From NCBI GenBank assembly GCA_008692225.1, contig VICG01000013.1:868001-932000 (forward strand): a DNA stretch of 64,000 nucleotides, written 5' to 3'. This DNA comes from Monilinia fructicola (taxonomy: Eukaryota > Ascomycota > Leotiomycetes > Helotiales > Sclerotiniaceae). The translations under genes were made by a program, and so were the position numbers. Of the stretch, positions 1 to 13,323 are shown piece after piece. The stretch's first letter is position 1, and every line of letters begins with the position of its first letter. The notes under the pieces are model-generated. The model saw only the letters and a list, made by a program, of their open reading frames with translations. It did not search any database and was not told the DNA's origin.

Positions 1-3000
1 ATCTTGTCAAAAGGTCTGAGATAATAAAAGGACTTGTATTGTAAAGCTCTGGGGCAAAATATAACCAGATATAACTACAATAAAGAACGTCGAGCAGCCA
101 AACCAGTTGGTAAAGAAATGAAAGTAAATATTAGCTGCGAAATAAGTAGTCACGTCAAGTGTAGGAAGAATAAAAGAAAGTTTAAGGAGCGGAACGCCGG
201 ATATTATATGAACAAGAGACTTGATTGTTTGGAATATCCATAAGGCGAAGTTTTTTGTGGTCTCTAAAGTCCAAAACTATCTTGCAGGGAAAAACGAGAA
301 GTTGATGCTCATCATGGTTTCTGATTATACATGGGTAAAGCTGCACATCTCCATGAGTTTTCGTCCTGTTTTTGCATCATGATGGTGTTTCTTAGGTACG
401 GGGGTTTGGTGATGTAGATATCTGTTTGACGTTTGAGGCGGGGTCTCAAGTATCATAACCACGATAACATCCAAAACTTGCTCCAATATCTCAGAGAATT
501 TGCCAAGATGACCATCAAATGATCAGAAACTTATCCCCAGAGTTGTCTTCTGGATGGCTGAGCTTTCCATACCATTAATGCGACTTCGCAACAAAGGTGG
601 TTTTTCCGTACCTCAACGCAGCATTATTGATAATGGTAATATTATTGCAAGCAGATAGTAAAATTGACCACAAAGCACGAAAGATTGAAAGTTGACGATT
701 TCTGCAATGTTGCAACACTTGGAGGGGTCGAGGGGGAAGCGAGTTTCGAAAGGTTTCGTGTCGGGATTTGGTGACCCTCATTGACCCTCATTGACCCTCG
801 AGCCACCAATTCCAAGAGCTTAAAAAATCTTATCTCACTTATTCTTCTTGGTGAAAAGCTTTGAGTGCATGAATGATCATGAAGATCGGACGCAAATAAG
901 ACTAAAGTTGGAACAATCGCCGCGCGCCTCTTTTGATCATGCTTGATGTTTTGAGTGTTTGGACCATTCGAACCGTTTAGAGTGGCTCATTAGTACGCCC
1001 CATTTGCTTTGTACCGCCATGGAAAGAAAATGAAAAGATACTAACAAACAATTGACAGGTCAAGAATAGGACAAACAGATTCAAAGTGGAATAGCGTTGT
1101 TGTAGTCATTGTTGCACCCGCACAGTCACAACACTATCTATACTTAGGTTTGGTGCTAAGAAACGTTGTGTTTGACGTAAAGCTATGGTACTCGCAGAAA
1201 ATGCTATAAACGTTCTCTCCTCTCCCCCTCTCTCCTTTTCTCTAATCTAGATTGAGCAAGAATACTTAGTTAGGAAGTCGGCCGGTAGGTACTACTAGAT
1301 ACGCTGACACGTAAATAGTCAGTACAATTGAAGTCTGAAATCTCAAGTATTCTCGCGTAAGATGTTTTATGGTATTTTGAGATCTTGAAGCTATTCAAGC
1401 CAAACGATTGAATCAATATATCAGGATTCTTGTCATCGTTCGTCTCAAATCATGTAGGATATATCGATTCTGCATGTTGAAGCAACAGAAGTGTTGAAAA
1501 GAAATTGGCAATTATTCGGAAGGGTGAGCGTCCGATCTTCGAGTGAGGTTATTGAGGTGTCATTACAGTTCCAAGGGCTTAATTCTGACAGCCACACCAG
1601 CCCTATGAGGAAAGGAAGGGAAAGTCAAATGTACCCGTGGTTTGTTGCTAGTGAATGTTTAAGCATGAAATAGGAAACGGATAGGTAGTGAATATTGGAT
1701 ATTGAATACGGCATTGAATTTGAATATCAAAATGGCTGAGAGGTTAGAACTCAAAGGGGGTATGGTGGAAATTTGGGGGGCTTGGAAAACGGTCTCAATG
1801 GGTGTTTATCGTTTATCTTCAGATGAAGGGGTCAAAGCCAAGGTCGCGAAGGAGTCGCCAGAACTACCGGTAATTACATTTCATTCATTTTCAGCCATTC
1901 TAAAATAATTCCTGCTGTATGGTTCCTAGCCCCCTTTCATAGACGACAATACCAAGAGTGGAAATTTATCGCCAAATTCTGCATATTGGAACTCCATGGG
2001 GGGTTTTTTGGTTGGTTGGTTGGTTGGTGGGTTGGTTGGCATGTCGAGTAATTGCTCAAAAGAGATCTGAGCAAGTATTGGATGAATATGGTGGCGCGTG
2101 GCCTCAAACAAAGTCGTGCTATTCTGTCACTCATTATGTCTCGAGAGCCATTACATAGAAAAGCAAAGCTTTTATCATGATTATGGAAGATATATCAAAG
2201 TAACAAGTAACGTATACCTTGGTAAGCAAGACTCACCACCAGTAAGAATGGTTTGGAGCAAGTCGGAGGATAAACATCGATTAGCTTCATTATGCGCTTA
2301 GTACACTGCTGTATCCCGGTCACGACCTCTGAAGATGTCATGGTTTGTTGGTTAAGGTTCGTTGAAGACATGTTGTGTTTTAACTCTTCAAATCCTGTCT
2401 ATCATCATTTCTTCTCCGCATATCTCCAACATCGAAGTTTTAGAAACTTGTTCTGTCTTTTCTCCCCCCTCGGATCCCACCCTATCCGTATTGAAGGATC
2501 ATCTAGAGAGTATCGAATTCAAGGTAACCTTACCGAAATCGAAATGTCAACCAAAACAATACATGCAATACATGCAATAATGTTCTTATTATTCTACAAG
2601 GTTTTACAACCTTGGAATTTGAAGTTTGTGCATTGCATCGACAGATGATATCACGTGTATAGCACGTGATTATATTGGACATCTCTCGCTCGGAGTCCAT
2701 TTTGATGAAATACAGCAGACAGATGATCGGATGCAAGTAACCGGCATACTTTTCCTCCGAGTATTATCCTATAGTTTTACAACTATGGCTAGGTGCAGAT
2801 ACGCCAGGATACATACACCGTTCCTTTGGTTAGCCAAGATCATGCATGTATCCGGAGGTATTCAATATGACAGTCTCACCACAGTTCATATTGTTCACGA
2901 GGTATAGTTTCTTAACTGCCATAATATAGCCGTTAAAGAGGGAGCAGTCACGAGTCCCCTTGTTTTATGGAGAAACTAACTAATCCACCATCTCAAAACT

Positions 3001-5407
3001 TCAGAGGAACCTAAAGGGGCTGTTACCATGGCACATCAAACAAAACAACCTTGGAAACAGAAAACCGTTTTAACGGAATAAAACCCTAGACGAGTAACAC
3101 CTGTTAGTTACTGTTTCCCCTTTCTTGAAACAAAATCTGAGGCTAAAATTGTTTGTTTGCTTAGGCAATTTGTATTTTACACCTCAAGGCTCAAACCCAA
3201 TGTTGGAATAACAATCCAAACGGTCGGGTTTGCCATTCATATCGTTGGGTATGTGAGAATCCCAATCACTATCATCCAATCCCGGCCCGAGCATCCCGTC
3301 TACTGTCCAATACCCGGCGCGGAAGTGTCATCGAGTCCAGATACCGCTTTTCTATTCATTTTGCAATTGAGTACTATGTCGGCGAACGTCTGGTGCGGGC
3401 TGCGGCGAAGCAACGCCATTTTCGAACCATCGGGAACGCCATGCAGTTGATAACCAACATCCTACCATTCATAATGGACTCTTTACGCCGTATACCTTGG
3501 CCTTATTACTCAATGCATTCTCAAGGTAACCTGAAGGTCATTACTTGTACTGTACCTACGGAAAATATAACTAATTGATGCCAAAGGATTGAAGATGCAC
3601 AATGCTGTCAGATTAACCAAACACTGCCAACAGAGTGCCTTGTGTACGCATTGACCTGCACATGGATTGTCAATTAATAAGGGGGACGGAAACCAACCTA
3701 GAGGGGAACAAAAATTTAAATAGGGGGGTGCCACGAGTGATGACGAACCAATTCATGTTGACCTAATAGTGACAACGAGTCAAGCCAAGATCTTGATGAG
3801 AAGGAACAAGTACAATAGCCTCGTCTAGAACATGAATCCTCTATACACCGCCTTAATTCTCAAGGTCTTGATACGAGGAGAATGCTTACTGGGATTTTTC
3901 CGATGGCGTAGGATATACTTTATCATAATTCTTCTTACTCGAGGACAATATTGGTCAATACTTCTATTACAGAAGTTGGTACAAGGAAACCATGGCGGTT
4001 TGGCAAGAGGGGATTGAATGATAAGCTCCAAGAGATCATAATTTCATTTATTAATATGATTCTGAACCAGGTAGAGTGCAAGATGTATGGGATACGGTAC
4101 TAAATGTTGCATACCCCGCAACTTTCGGTTCCATTTTAAACGACGGCACTGCTCTTTAACCATTCAGGACTCTGCTCATAACATCAGCATTTATCAACTT
4201 CCAATCAAGAGATTCATGCTCCCACCATTACATGCATCTTACTACTGCACGGCGAGCTGAGTTAAATCAACCAAGCAAAAGCCGGCAGAATTCTGTACTG
4301 TATCACGATGACTTACGTCGCTACGGTGACAAGGAAAATTATGAAATGCAATTGCTGCATCCTCTTCACGTTCATCCCCTGCCTGGTGCAACCAAAAGGC
4401 CGGAGAAAGACGAAAGAAGTTGGGGGCGGTTGGATTTTTCAGGTCTCTTATACCTAGGGACGACTTCTGTCGACCCTGTTTCTTGCTGGTAACACGAAGG
4501 TTTGCAATAAACGCAGACGTGGATCTGGCGATCTTTCCACTGGGAAAATACATGGATGATAACCACTCATGTATGCTCATCTCTCACTCACCTCATCCAC
4601 ATCACTTGTCAGCCTGTTATTGCACTTCGATCCAGTCAATCCCTTCAATTTCCGTCCTCGCAAGCCCGCGCTGGAAATGAGAAATCCTAAAATACGTGCG
4701 GGCTAACAAATATATTTTAATACATGGCCAATACCTGGAATCAAAGTGATGCGTCTTGGACTTTTGTAGCTTGTGTGATAGACGTCTGACTGGCTTCTCA
4801 ACCGCTCAAAGTCAAGACAGGTACCGTGACGGTGTACGTATCGTGGCCCGATCGCAGACAGGCATATTTATTACTGTCTTCTCCGGCTTCTCTTCCTTGT
4901 TCACATGTTCCAATGACATGTACCGAGTGTACTTAATGTCTAGATGTGGCCGCCCCTCTCTAGTCATCAGATCACACCTATAACAACAAAATCTCCCCTC
5001 ATCAATCTTCGCACCAAATTCTTGCTCGTCACACAATATTAGATGAATGGACCACCGACTATATCATTCAACCTCTCCACTTCCCCAGACGCCTTACAGG
5101 TTGTCCTAGGATCTGAAGTGGTGCCAAGCGCTTCCAACGGTGTTCGGCAAGCTATGCAGAGAAAGGGATGTCAGCCCTGTTGACTACATTCAAACGTTCC
5201 CAAGTACCTGAGAACGTAAGTATATTTGTACCTGTACCCGAGCCTCACACTGTGATCTTATGAACCAATCCACACGCGAGCCTGCAGCTCTCCCCGACAC
5301 CTCCCTCGCGCAACAATCATCCAAAAAACGTCTCGAACCTTCCCGACCTCGAAGACTTCTCTGCCTTCTTTACCTTTCCCGCGCATTCACCCCCGACCTA
5401 TCATCCA
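1..5407. other. Intergenic region, no supported gene
   Basis: Only short open frames without recognisable domains or plausible splice chains are present on either strand. A (TTGG)n stretch lies at about 2010-2040. The last 300 bases are C-rich and pyrimidine-rich, with no in-frame extension of the Myb gene, and probably form its promoter and 5' leader. Confidence 0.6.
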
Positions 5408-6411
5408 ATGTCGAAGCGTGTAGATAGACAAGAAATCGATCCCAACGCGAGCTTTTCTCTTTCACACAACCATCCATCGACGACTGACCCGTCCACGCTC
5501 AAGTCGGAGATTCCTTCACCCGCCAGCGCACGAAATAAGAGACGCGCCGCGGCTCCCGCGACTGCCTCGAATACTTCGGCATTTAACATGCAGTCGAGTT
5601 CATCTATGGCAGGACCTTCCTCTTCAGGCTTAGATGACCCCAATATGTCCTCGTCGATGGCCCCTCCCGCCAAAAAGAGTCGCACCAACACTCCCTGGAC
5701 ACCTGCCGAAGAGCAGAGATTGAAGAACATGAGAGATGCAGGCAATAGCTGGGCAGACATTGCCAAGGTAAGATAAGACGAAAGTCTACTTTGGAGCTCT
5801 CCAAAACGACAGATCGTGTCGAGTCGCACGAAGCCTCGAGACGAACCTGAGACTGAATCTAAGAATTTCTCTGCAGACTTTCCCCGCGAGAACCGAAGGG
5901 AGCGTCAAGAAGCACTGGTATAAGGTAAATCCATACTCCCCCTGTACACGATACCTGGCTCGTTGAGACGAGACGTGATTGGTATGTGGGTGGAAGACAC
6001 ATGTATTTACAAGGTTTTAGGACATGCATTACGCGGAATTCGCAGAAGACGAGGTACGTTCTGTCTTTGCAGCATCACGCATACGGTACGTGCTGATGCT
6101 CAAATAGAGTCAGGCTTTACTCGCTGCCATCAAGGATTACGAGGCGAATAAGTGGAAGGCTATTGGGCAGAAAGTTGGGAAGCCCGCTAAGGTTAGCCTC
6201 GATCTCTCTCTTGTTTGGCTGGGTCTTGTGTCTTGGGATGTGCTTCTTCTTGGGATGTACCTGTCTCGGACATCCTTGTCTTGGACATGTATAGCAATGC
6301 GGTATCGGTACTTGCATAGGATACTCCATGATACCTCGCTAACCACAACCGCACCTTGAAATATAGGCGTGCGAGCAATACGCCAAGGATAATTTTGGCG
6401 GTAAAATATAA
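5408..6411 (+). CDS. Myb/SANT-like DNA-binding protein
   Basis: Predicted 189-aa nuclear protein, probably a DNA-binding regulator. Five exons can be traced with GT-AG introns: 5408-5767, 5877-5924, 6021-6053, 6108-6191 and 6367-6411, all phase 0. The first ~95 residues are Ser/Pro-rich and disordered, with a basic KKSR stretch that could be a nuclear signal. They are followed by a first Myb-like repeat with spaced tryptophans (TPWTPAEEQRLK, then SWADIAK, then KKHWYK). A second helix-turn-helix-like repeat follows (YEANKWKAIGQKVGK ... ACEQYAKDNF). The protein ends right after the second repeat. The start is the first ATG of the frame and no upstream exon is evident. The Myb family assignment rests on the tryptophan spacing; targets are unknown. 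A 142-aa frame on the opposite strand (5401-5829) is a shadow. Confidence 0.82.
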
Positions 6412-7150
6412 GAGGGTTGGGCCTCGCCGACCTGGGATCTAGGGATGCGATGCTCTGGTGCATTTCTTCAGAAGTATTGTACATTGGCTCGGCTTGGCTG
6501 GCGGTTGAGGGGGGAGTCACTTTACCTCGTTTACCTCATTTATCTCTTTGGACAAGCATGGATGTTGTTTCCCGCCAGTGGTCTCCAACATATCCATGTT
6601 CACATTCCCTCTACTTCTTTTAAGCGTTGAACTTTTCTCTCCTCATCATGGGTTTTTATTCGGATGGCAGCATGGGCGGATGATTGGATGGTTGATGATT
6701 GGACGATTTGTCGGTATGATGGCTGGGTAGGATTGGTATCAGCGCGGGATTTCTCGGTCGCGAGGCGTTCAAACTTCGATCATCTACTTTCTTGCCTTCT
6801 CTTCTCTTCTCCCCCCTTCATTTCTCTCCTCTTTCCCTTCCTTTCTCACCTTGCAACTTGATTTGGGTCCTGAGATGGCAGTGGTGCACCACGCGGCGCA
6901 GATTCAATATTACTCATTTCTCACTTCTCACTTTTCACTCATCCGTTCTCCATGTCTACTCATACTCTCTTCACCGTGGTGGCGCTGGACACCCGTCATC
7001 TTTCACACTTGAGCACTTTCAGCTGGCGAATGCACCTTGGCTTGTTTCGGAATCATATCTTCTTCGTCATCTGCGTCGGGTTGTCTTTTCGGGGTTGGAG
7101 CATTTTTGTTTGGGCTCTGGAGGGTGGGGCGTACGTATACATGTATCGTA

Positions 7151-7200
7151 TGGATTGGACTGGATTGGACTGGATTGGACTGGATTGGACTGGACTGGAC
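7151..7200. repeat. 10-bp minisatellite GGATTGGACT
   Basis: Four to five near-perfect head-to-tail copies of GGATTGGACT, the last one partial. The unit length is not a multiple of three. Confidence 0.85.
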
Positions 7201-7258
7201 GGAATATTCGAGAAGCGGGAGATGGATGGGATTCTGGATTCTGGATTTCGGATGGATC

Positions 7259-7305
7259 GGATAGGATAGGATAGGATAGGATAGGATAGGATAGGATAGG
7301 ATAGG
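7259..7305. repeat. 5-bp microsatellite (GGATA)n
   Basis: About nine tandem copies of GGATA. This is not a telomeric TTAGGG repeat. Confidence 0.88.
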
Positions 7306-9396
7306 CAAGACAGGCGAAGAAACAAGAGAATCATTCGATATTCGATAGGACCGCATACCACAATCCGAAAAGTTTCGCTCGGGGAAGCCTTGACGCGCTC
7401 GAGCTTCGAGGGCCTCTGATGCCAAAGTTCCTCGCTGCTTTTGACATGACCTGTATGATATGTATGTATGATATGCGCACAAGTCATCTTTGCTCTCGTC
7501 ATCTGGATGCCGACGTGACTGGATGTGCTCTTCCTCTCGTGTTTGCACTTGCGCTTGGATGATGGGATGACCTATGCACCGGGTAGCTCTTGCTTCTCGC
7601 GATGCTGCTTTGAGACAGGTCATGTAACGTGTGCCAAGGGTAATTTGCAATTTGGGGGGAGGGGGGCTGTTGGTGTACCAGTGTACCGTGGGATTGCGTT
7701 GTGAGACGGTGGAACGGGGCCATGATAGGATGGATCGGCTATCGTGCCGGGCCCCGCCGTCTCATCCATGATCCGTGGCCCTTTCTTGGGTTTGCATGGA
7801 GGTTCTGGGTTGGGGGCTTGGCTGGGTGTTGGTGAGGTTGGTGAGGAGTTGGGTGCGTCACGTATATCTTTGGGATTTCTCATTCATCTGTCATTTTTGC
7901 ATGCCATGTGTGTCTATAGACTTTGTCTTGCCTGGCCTATGGAGGTGGTATCTCCATCTGCACTGACTTTACTTCTCATCTCGTCTATCGCCGCTCATCG
8001 TATGGCATGTATATGGTTATATACACATGTGCGTGTGGAGTAAGATAAGTATGGACAAAGGATGATGGATATTCAATACCCTCATTCCGTACTATACGAT
8101 TATATCCCCATCAATGACATTTCCAGTGCAGTAGAATGCTCTCCGCCGACTCCATATGCAGAATTGTATTCCCGTAGAATGGGTCGGTAAAGGGTTTTTT
8201 TTTTTTCTTTGCATTCCACATATCTCTTACGAGATCGCCATCTTATATAAACCACCACCCGCGCCACCACCACCTTAATCTTCTCTTCAAAAATTCTCGA
8301 GATATCGATACACGTGGACGTCGACTTTTAGCAGATGTGTATGTAAATCCCACAGCCAACTCTTCCCGCGGCCTCGGCATCCGTTCGAGCATTCTCGACC
8401 CGAGTCTACATGCAAACCTACCGGAATCGCACCGTGAAGCGCCGCGCACTTCGAGGAGGTGGTGCGAAGGATGAAGTGGATGCAAGCACGGCTGGCGCGG
8501 TCCTGTTCATCGTGGTAATGCGGCGATCTTAGCTTTAGGGTTTGACAAGGCGGGCTGGGCTGTTGGATGCGCGCTTTCGGGAGATGGTCAATTTCGGCAT
8601 CCGTTCTATTTACCATTTCGCATACTCTTTAACGAGGAAGATTTGACCATCGTTCGTTTTGGCCCTCGATGGTTGCGGGTACCTCCCTACCTACCTGATG
8701 TATTGAGGATCTTGGGGAAGATTCGGTTTGATTGATCTCGGCTCGTTTGGTTGAGAGGCTGATGAGATATGTACATTGGCTTTCATTTTTTCATTTTTTT
8801 TCACTTCACTTCACTTTTCTTCGCTTCTGTTCTCCCCTACATGATAAGAAGCCTGGAGGAGCCAGCGCTCCAGATAGCTATGATCACCCGAGATCGGCCA
8901 TACAAGTCTAATAATCCCCATCCGCCGCCACTCTCGCCTGCACCCTCATCCCCTCTACTCTACCTCAACTCGCCAAGCCAACCCAAATACACCCCACCCG
9001 CCACATCCGCACCGCCAATCCCACAACCACACTCCTCGACACCCCGAGCGACGACACGACGATGTGTCCATATTTCCCCCGCACAATTGCACTACGGATA
9101 CCCGAATCTCTTCTTCTTCGCTCGAGATCTATCCCCGGAACTACATCGGCGCGGTTTAGATGCAAAGCACCGATCCCAATCGCATCTGAGGTGCGTCCCA
9201 GATGCGGTACTTGTGTTGAGGGTGGTGTATTAGGTCACGTCCGTGTCTATCCACCCACATACCGGATTTGTAGAGATTACATGGAATCGGAGATATCGAT
9301 GTTGCAATTGAAGAGGGCATGTGTTAGATAAGTGGATATTGATGCTTTGCGGATGTTTATTACTTGCGGGGTAGGAATAATACAGATGTAATATGA

Positions 9397-9529
9397 ATCT
9401 CTCTCTCTCTCTCTCTCTCTATGAGTGTGTGTAATTATGGCTATGTATGTATATATGTACCTACATATATAAGTATGTATGTATGTATATATGTATGTGT
9501 GTATATATGTATGTATGTATATATCTATG
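9397..9529. repeat. Compound microsatellite (CT)n/(TATG)n
   Basis: A perfect CT run is followed by interrupted TATG/TATA repeats that end exactly at the TA target duplication of the MITE starting at 9532. Confidence 0.8.
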
Positions 9530-9531
9530 TA

Positions 9532-9781
9532 CTTGGCGTTGTTTTGGGTCAATGCCGGGCTAAAAATTAACTGAAAACGGAATTTATTTTAAAAAATTAT
9601 AATAAATTAACGAATCCATTAAAAATTATAAATAATGATTCATAGTATTATTGAGTTAAACAATAAACGTTTAGTATATTTTAAATTCTTAAAAATAAAA
9701 GTTTTATAATATAAAAAAAGATTTAAAAGGTATACTATTTTGTAGATTTTTACCCCGGCATAGACCCAAAACAACACCAAG
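9532..9781. mobile_element. Non-autonomous MITE with 36-bp TIRs, copy 1
   Basis: A 250-bp AT-rich element with no open frame. Its ends are imperfect terminal inverted repeats of about 36 bp: the left end reads CTTGGCGTTGTTTTGGGTC and the reverse complement of the right end reads CTTGGTGTTGTTTTGGGTC, with about three mismatches over 36 bases. TA dinucleotides flank both sides (9530-9531 and 9782-9783), as expected for a Tc1/mariner-type target duplication. A second copy in the same orientation lies at 16297-16547. The superfamily call rests only on the TA duplication and the lack of coding capacity; the mobilising transposase is not in the window. Confidence 0.85.
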
Positions 9782-10560
9782 TAATTTACACCCACAAAAC
9801 AAACCAACTCCAATCCCCCATCAGGATCACGAGAGGTGATGAAAAAAAAAAAGGATCCATGGATGCTTGCTTACATAAGGATAAAGGATTTTCAGGGTTC
9901 CGGCGCTAAATGTTTAAAAAGAAAAGAAAGTCAGAATCATCATGTCTCAGGGCGAATTTGACTTTTGCCATCCCCAGGATTTATTTGGGTGGAGCGGAAC
10001 GGGAAAACGGAGGGGGAGGATGAAATCATGAGGAAGAAGGATGGATGGATGGATGGATCGGGGGGTGGATGGGTGGGTGGATGATGTTTAGAATAAGTGA
10101 GTGAGTGACTTTTTCAAATAAACATACTGTAGATTGATAAAATTTCATTTTTTATGATAAATTCCTACTCAGTAGTTGGTATTCATGAATTTTATGGATC
10201 TTGGTGGTATAAATATAATGAATTGTTATAGTTCATAAATTTCACAATTTCACAATTTCACACCTTCACACCTTTACATTTACATCTTTACATCTTCACA
10301 CTTTCACAACCTTACAACCTCATTTTTGCTCTCATGAAAGAAATCAAAATAAGAGCACCTGCATCCCAAGGTCACTTTCTGTATCTACCTGCCTAGGTAT
10401 CCTACTAATTATCCTACTATCCTACTATCTACTCCCGATTCTACTGTAATATCGCCACCAAATAGTACCTTGCCTACCAACAGTAATACCCCAGCCCCAA
10501 GCCGTCTATCCCACTTACATAACTCACTCAAGACTCAAGGCTCGAGTCCCGCTCGTACGA

Positions 10561-10587
10561 ATGCAATGCAATGCAATGCAATGCAAT
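10561..10587. repeat. 5-bp microsatellite (ATGCA)n
   Basis: Five tandem ATGCA units plus a partial one, all perfect. Confidence 0.85.
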
Positions 10588-10849
10588 ATTCACAAGCTTG
10601 GGATTCATCAGCACTGCTCATCCTCAACTCAGCCTACTCTTCGTATTCTGTATCTCCGTGGCCAAAATGATGCGAGGGATGACCTTGCTTGGTCGTTATT
10701 TCATACGGTAGGGAGTCGGGAGGGAGTACAGAGGTGATACGGTCGGGTACCTAGGTAGCTGGAGCTAATGAATCATCCCTAATGGGGATAGGGCAGATGA
10801 TACAAATCATCATGCAAATCATCATACCTTTGAGGAGGTGTCGACGGAG

Positions 10850-11082
10850 TAGGTATCTGGGTGTCTATAATAGGTGCTTAAAGTGTCTACCTAGTAATTA
10901 CTTAGTAGGTACAGTATCTGGGTGTTTATAGTATGTGTTTAAAGTGTTTACCTAGGTAGTAATTATCTAGTAGGTATTTGGGTGTCCATAGTATGTGTTT
11001 AAAGTGTTTACCTAGTAATTACCTAGTAGGTATTTAGATGTCTACAGTATGTGTTTAAAGTGTCTACCTAATAATTACCTAG
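10850..11082. repeat. Four-copy ~56-bp tandem repeat
   Basis: Four head-to-tail units, each starting near TAGGTA and containing GTGTTTAAAGTGT-like and ACCTAGTAATTACCTAG-like cores. Three units are about 56 bp and the second is longer because of small insertions. The unit core includes the CCTAG palindrome scattered through this window. Copies differ by scattered substitutions, so the array is not recent. Confidence 0.8.
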
Positions 11083-13323
11083 TAGGTACCTAGTATTTCA
11101 TACAAGTCAATAGTTGGAGATGCAATCATAATAATAGATAATAGTACAAAATCAAAATGACAAATATTTTGATTACCCGTGGACCTGGTTACTTCTAGTA
11201 ATTAGTATTGTTATTATTTACTTATATTAGCTCTGTCGACCTTCAGCCTAGCTACCTTCAACTGACTAGGTACTTACCTATCCACCCATCTAATTCTCAT
11301 TACTATCCAATATTTCATTGCCTCCTTTGCAGTCACAGATAGATAGATAAATAAATAAATAATAATAATCATAATAAAAGTTGATGAAAGGTTCCAGTTC
11401 CGTGCAATATATTTCGATCCAACAGTAGGTAGGTACTCTGTATAATATGTACACTATACAAGTACACTACACACTGTACATACATTAGCAGTAACGTAAC
11501 GTAACGTATGTACAGTACCTGTACTGTACGAGAAGCCCCACATTTAAAACTCGACCCTCATCACAACTGATTGGATGCTTTCTCCATGTTTACCTCACGG
11601 TAGTCTGTCCCAGGAGCCTCGAACAGATAGATGGTAGATGATTCGATGCTTCGAGGATCGTCCGAATGATCCATCACTCCACACTTCATTTAGCACCGCA
11701 TCCCATGATCCCATGCCCATGCCCATGCTCACCACGCCAGGACATGCGCTAAGCCGGGACGGTGCGGACGATAGTTACGGGATCGAGATTAGATTAGGTT
11801 TGTGGACAAATTTAGAAGTGTTCCCGGCTTCCAAGGTTAAACTTACTCATCGTCGCCTGCGCCGTCCGGGACTAGTGGGAAGGTTAGGAGATTTAAAAGG
11901 TTTAATTGGTTGCAGGTTGAACGTTGGGGGAATTTCGATTGGGTCTTGGGGTGATTTACTAGTGCTGTACAGGACTGTCCTGTACAGTATGTATTATTAC
12001 TCTACCTCCAGCTATGCCTATTTGTATGGGTGGCGGTACTTGGATGGTTTATGTGTTTGCTTGGTATTGATACAGTGATGGATGTGTGTATGTGTGTATG
12101 TGTGTATGTGTGTTCACGGGTATATTGTATGTACCTACCTAGTAGGTATGTATGGAATATGAATGTTCGAACAGTACCTAGGTAGTATATTGTATGTATC
12201 CATGGATATATACATTCGAATAATATACCTAGTATGTATAATATGGGTTCTAGATAGATGTCCATTGTCCAGTCCAAACTATTGCCAAACTCCGTTAACC
12301 TGAATCCTTAAAACTCTCCAAGGTTGTCCTCAAAATCAATTCGAGGTAAGAATAAGTATTAGGTAACTCTCGATCGAGTAGGCCCCTACTCCGTACTCCA
12401 TACATCTCCTACCTCGTACCACCTACCTACCTTTCTAGGCAATCCATACCTTTTTGGCTATTGCCATGATTAGTCACCCAAGTAGAAGTAGAATCGCCTA
12501 GTCAAACCAAGGGTAGGTAGTATTACAGCATTACAGTATTACATCAATGAATCAATGAATGCAACCTAAACTCATCCTGCCTACTTTATTAGTAGCGTAG
12601 CCTTTTCCAAATAAATGATTGATCTTCTCCTGTCTCTCCCTCCTCCTATCCCACTTCTTTCTTCAACATCAAAATTTCTTCAACAGCAAGAATCAATATA
12701 ATAATCGTCATTCACGACATCACTCGTTATCTGTCGTCGTTGCATCGCATCTTCTTCTTCCCGAGTCATCCTAATATCGCCCACTTTCGTTTGTGAATCG
12801 ATTCTTTCCATTGCCTAGGTACACTATAGTTCTACCTACCTAGTACTTTGCAATACAAGTCAGAAAGTAAAGTCTTTCTCTAATCCTCTTTTAATCTGCT
12901 TGGGAATTGTCGTAGAAGGACCCGTATGAAGGAACAATACCTCGTAGCTACCCGACGCATCCCAAGGTGAAACGAAGTATATCAATATTACGAAAAAGGA
13001 AAGAAATAAGGATCTTCGAATTTGCGGGGAATTAACAACTTCCACTTTCAAGGAGAAATTATATCGTATCGAAATCGAATCGCATCGTATCGTATCGCAT
13101 CACTTCACATACTTATTTACTCGATACGGTTGAACGGAAAGATTCATCTGCAGTCATCCGTGACAATCTTATTATTATCCTTTTTTTACCACGTACCTAA
13201 TCGTTCCTCCCTGACCCTTCACCTCCATCATACCACCTTGAAGTCTCTCGATATCGCCAATCGTTTCGGTATCGATCTTGGGTGCTTTTCTTCTTCAAAA
13301 TTCCTCTGCATAAACATACAAAA

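Larger units (their letters stand above)
6412..9529. other. Intergenic region with mini- and microsatellites
   Basis: No supported gene. Open frames here on both strands run through simple repeats (7151-7200 and 7259-7305) and show no domains. Pyrimidine-rich tracts occur near 6790-6850 and 8790-8830, and a CT/TATG microsatellite block runs from about 9397 to 9529. Confidence 0.55.
9784..13323. other. Intergenic region and long upstream region of the CRH gene
   Basis: No supported gene. It holds GGAT repeats near 10040-10085, TTCACA-type repeats near 10240-10320, (ATGCA)n at 10561-10587, the ~56-bp tandem repeat at 10850-11082, and several TACCTAGGTA-like palindromes. The final 700 bases contain pyrimidine-rich stretches and probably act as promoter and leader of the gene starting at 13324. 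Confidence 0.55.
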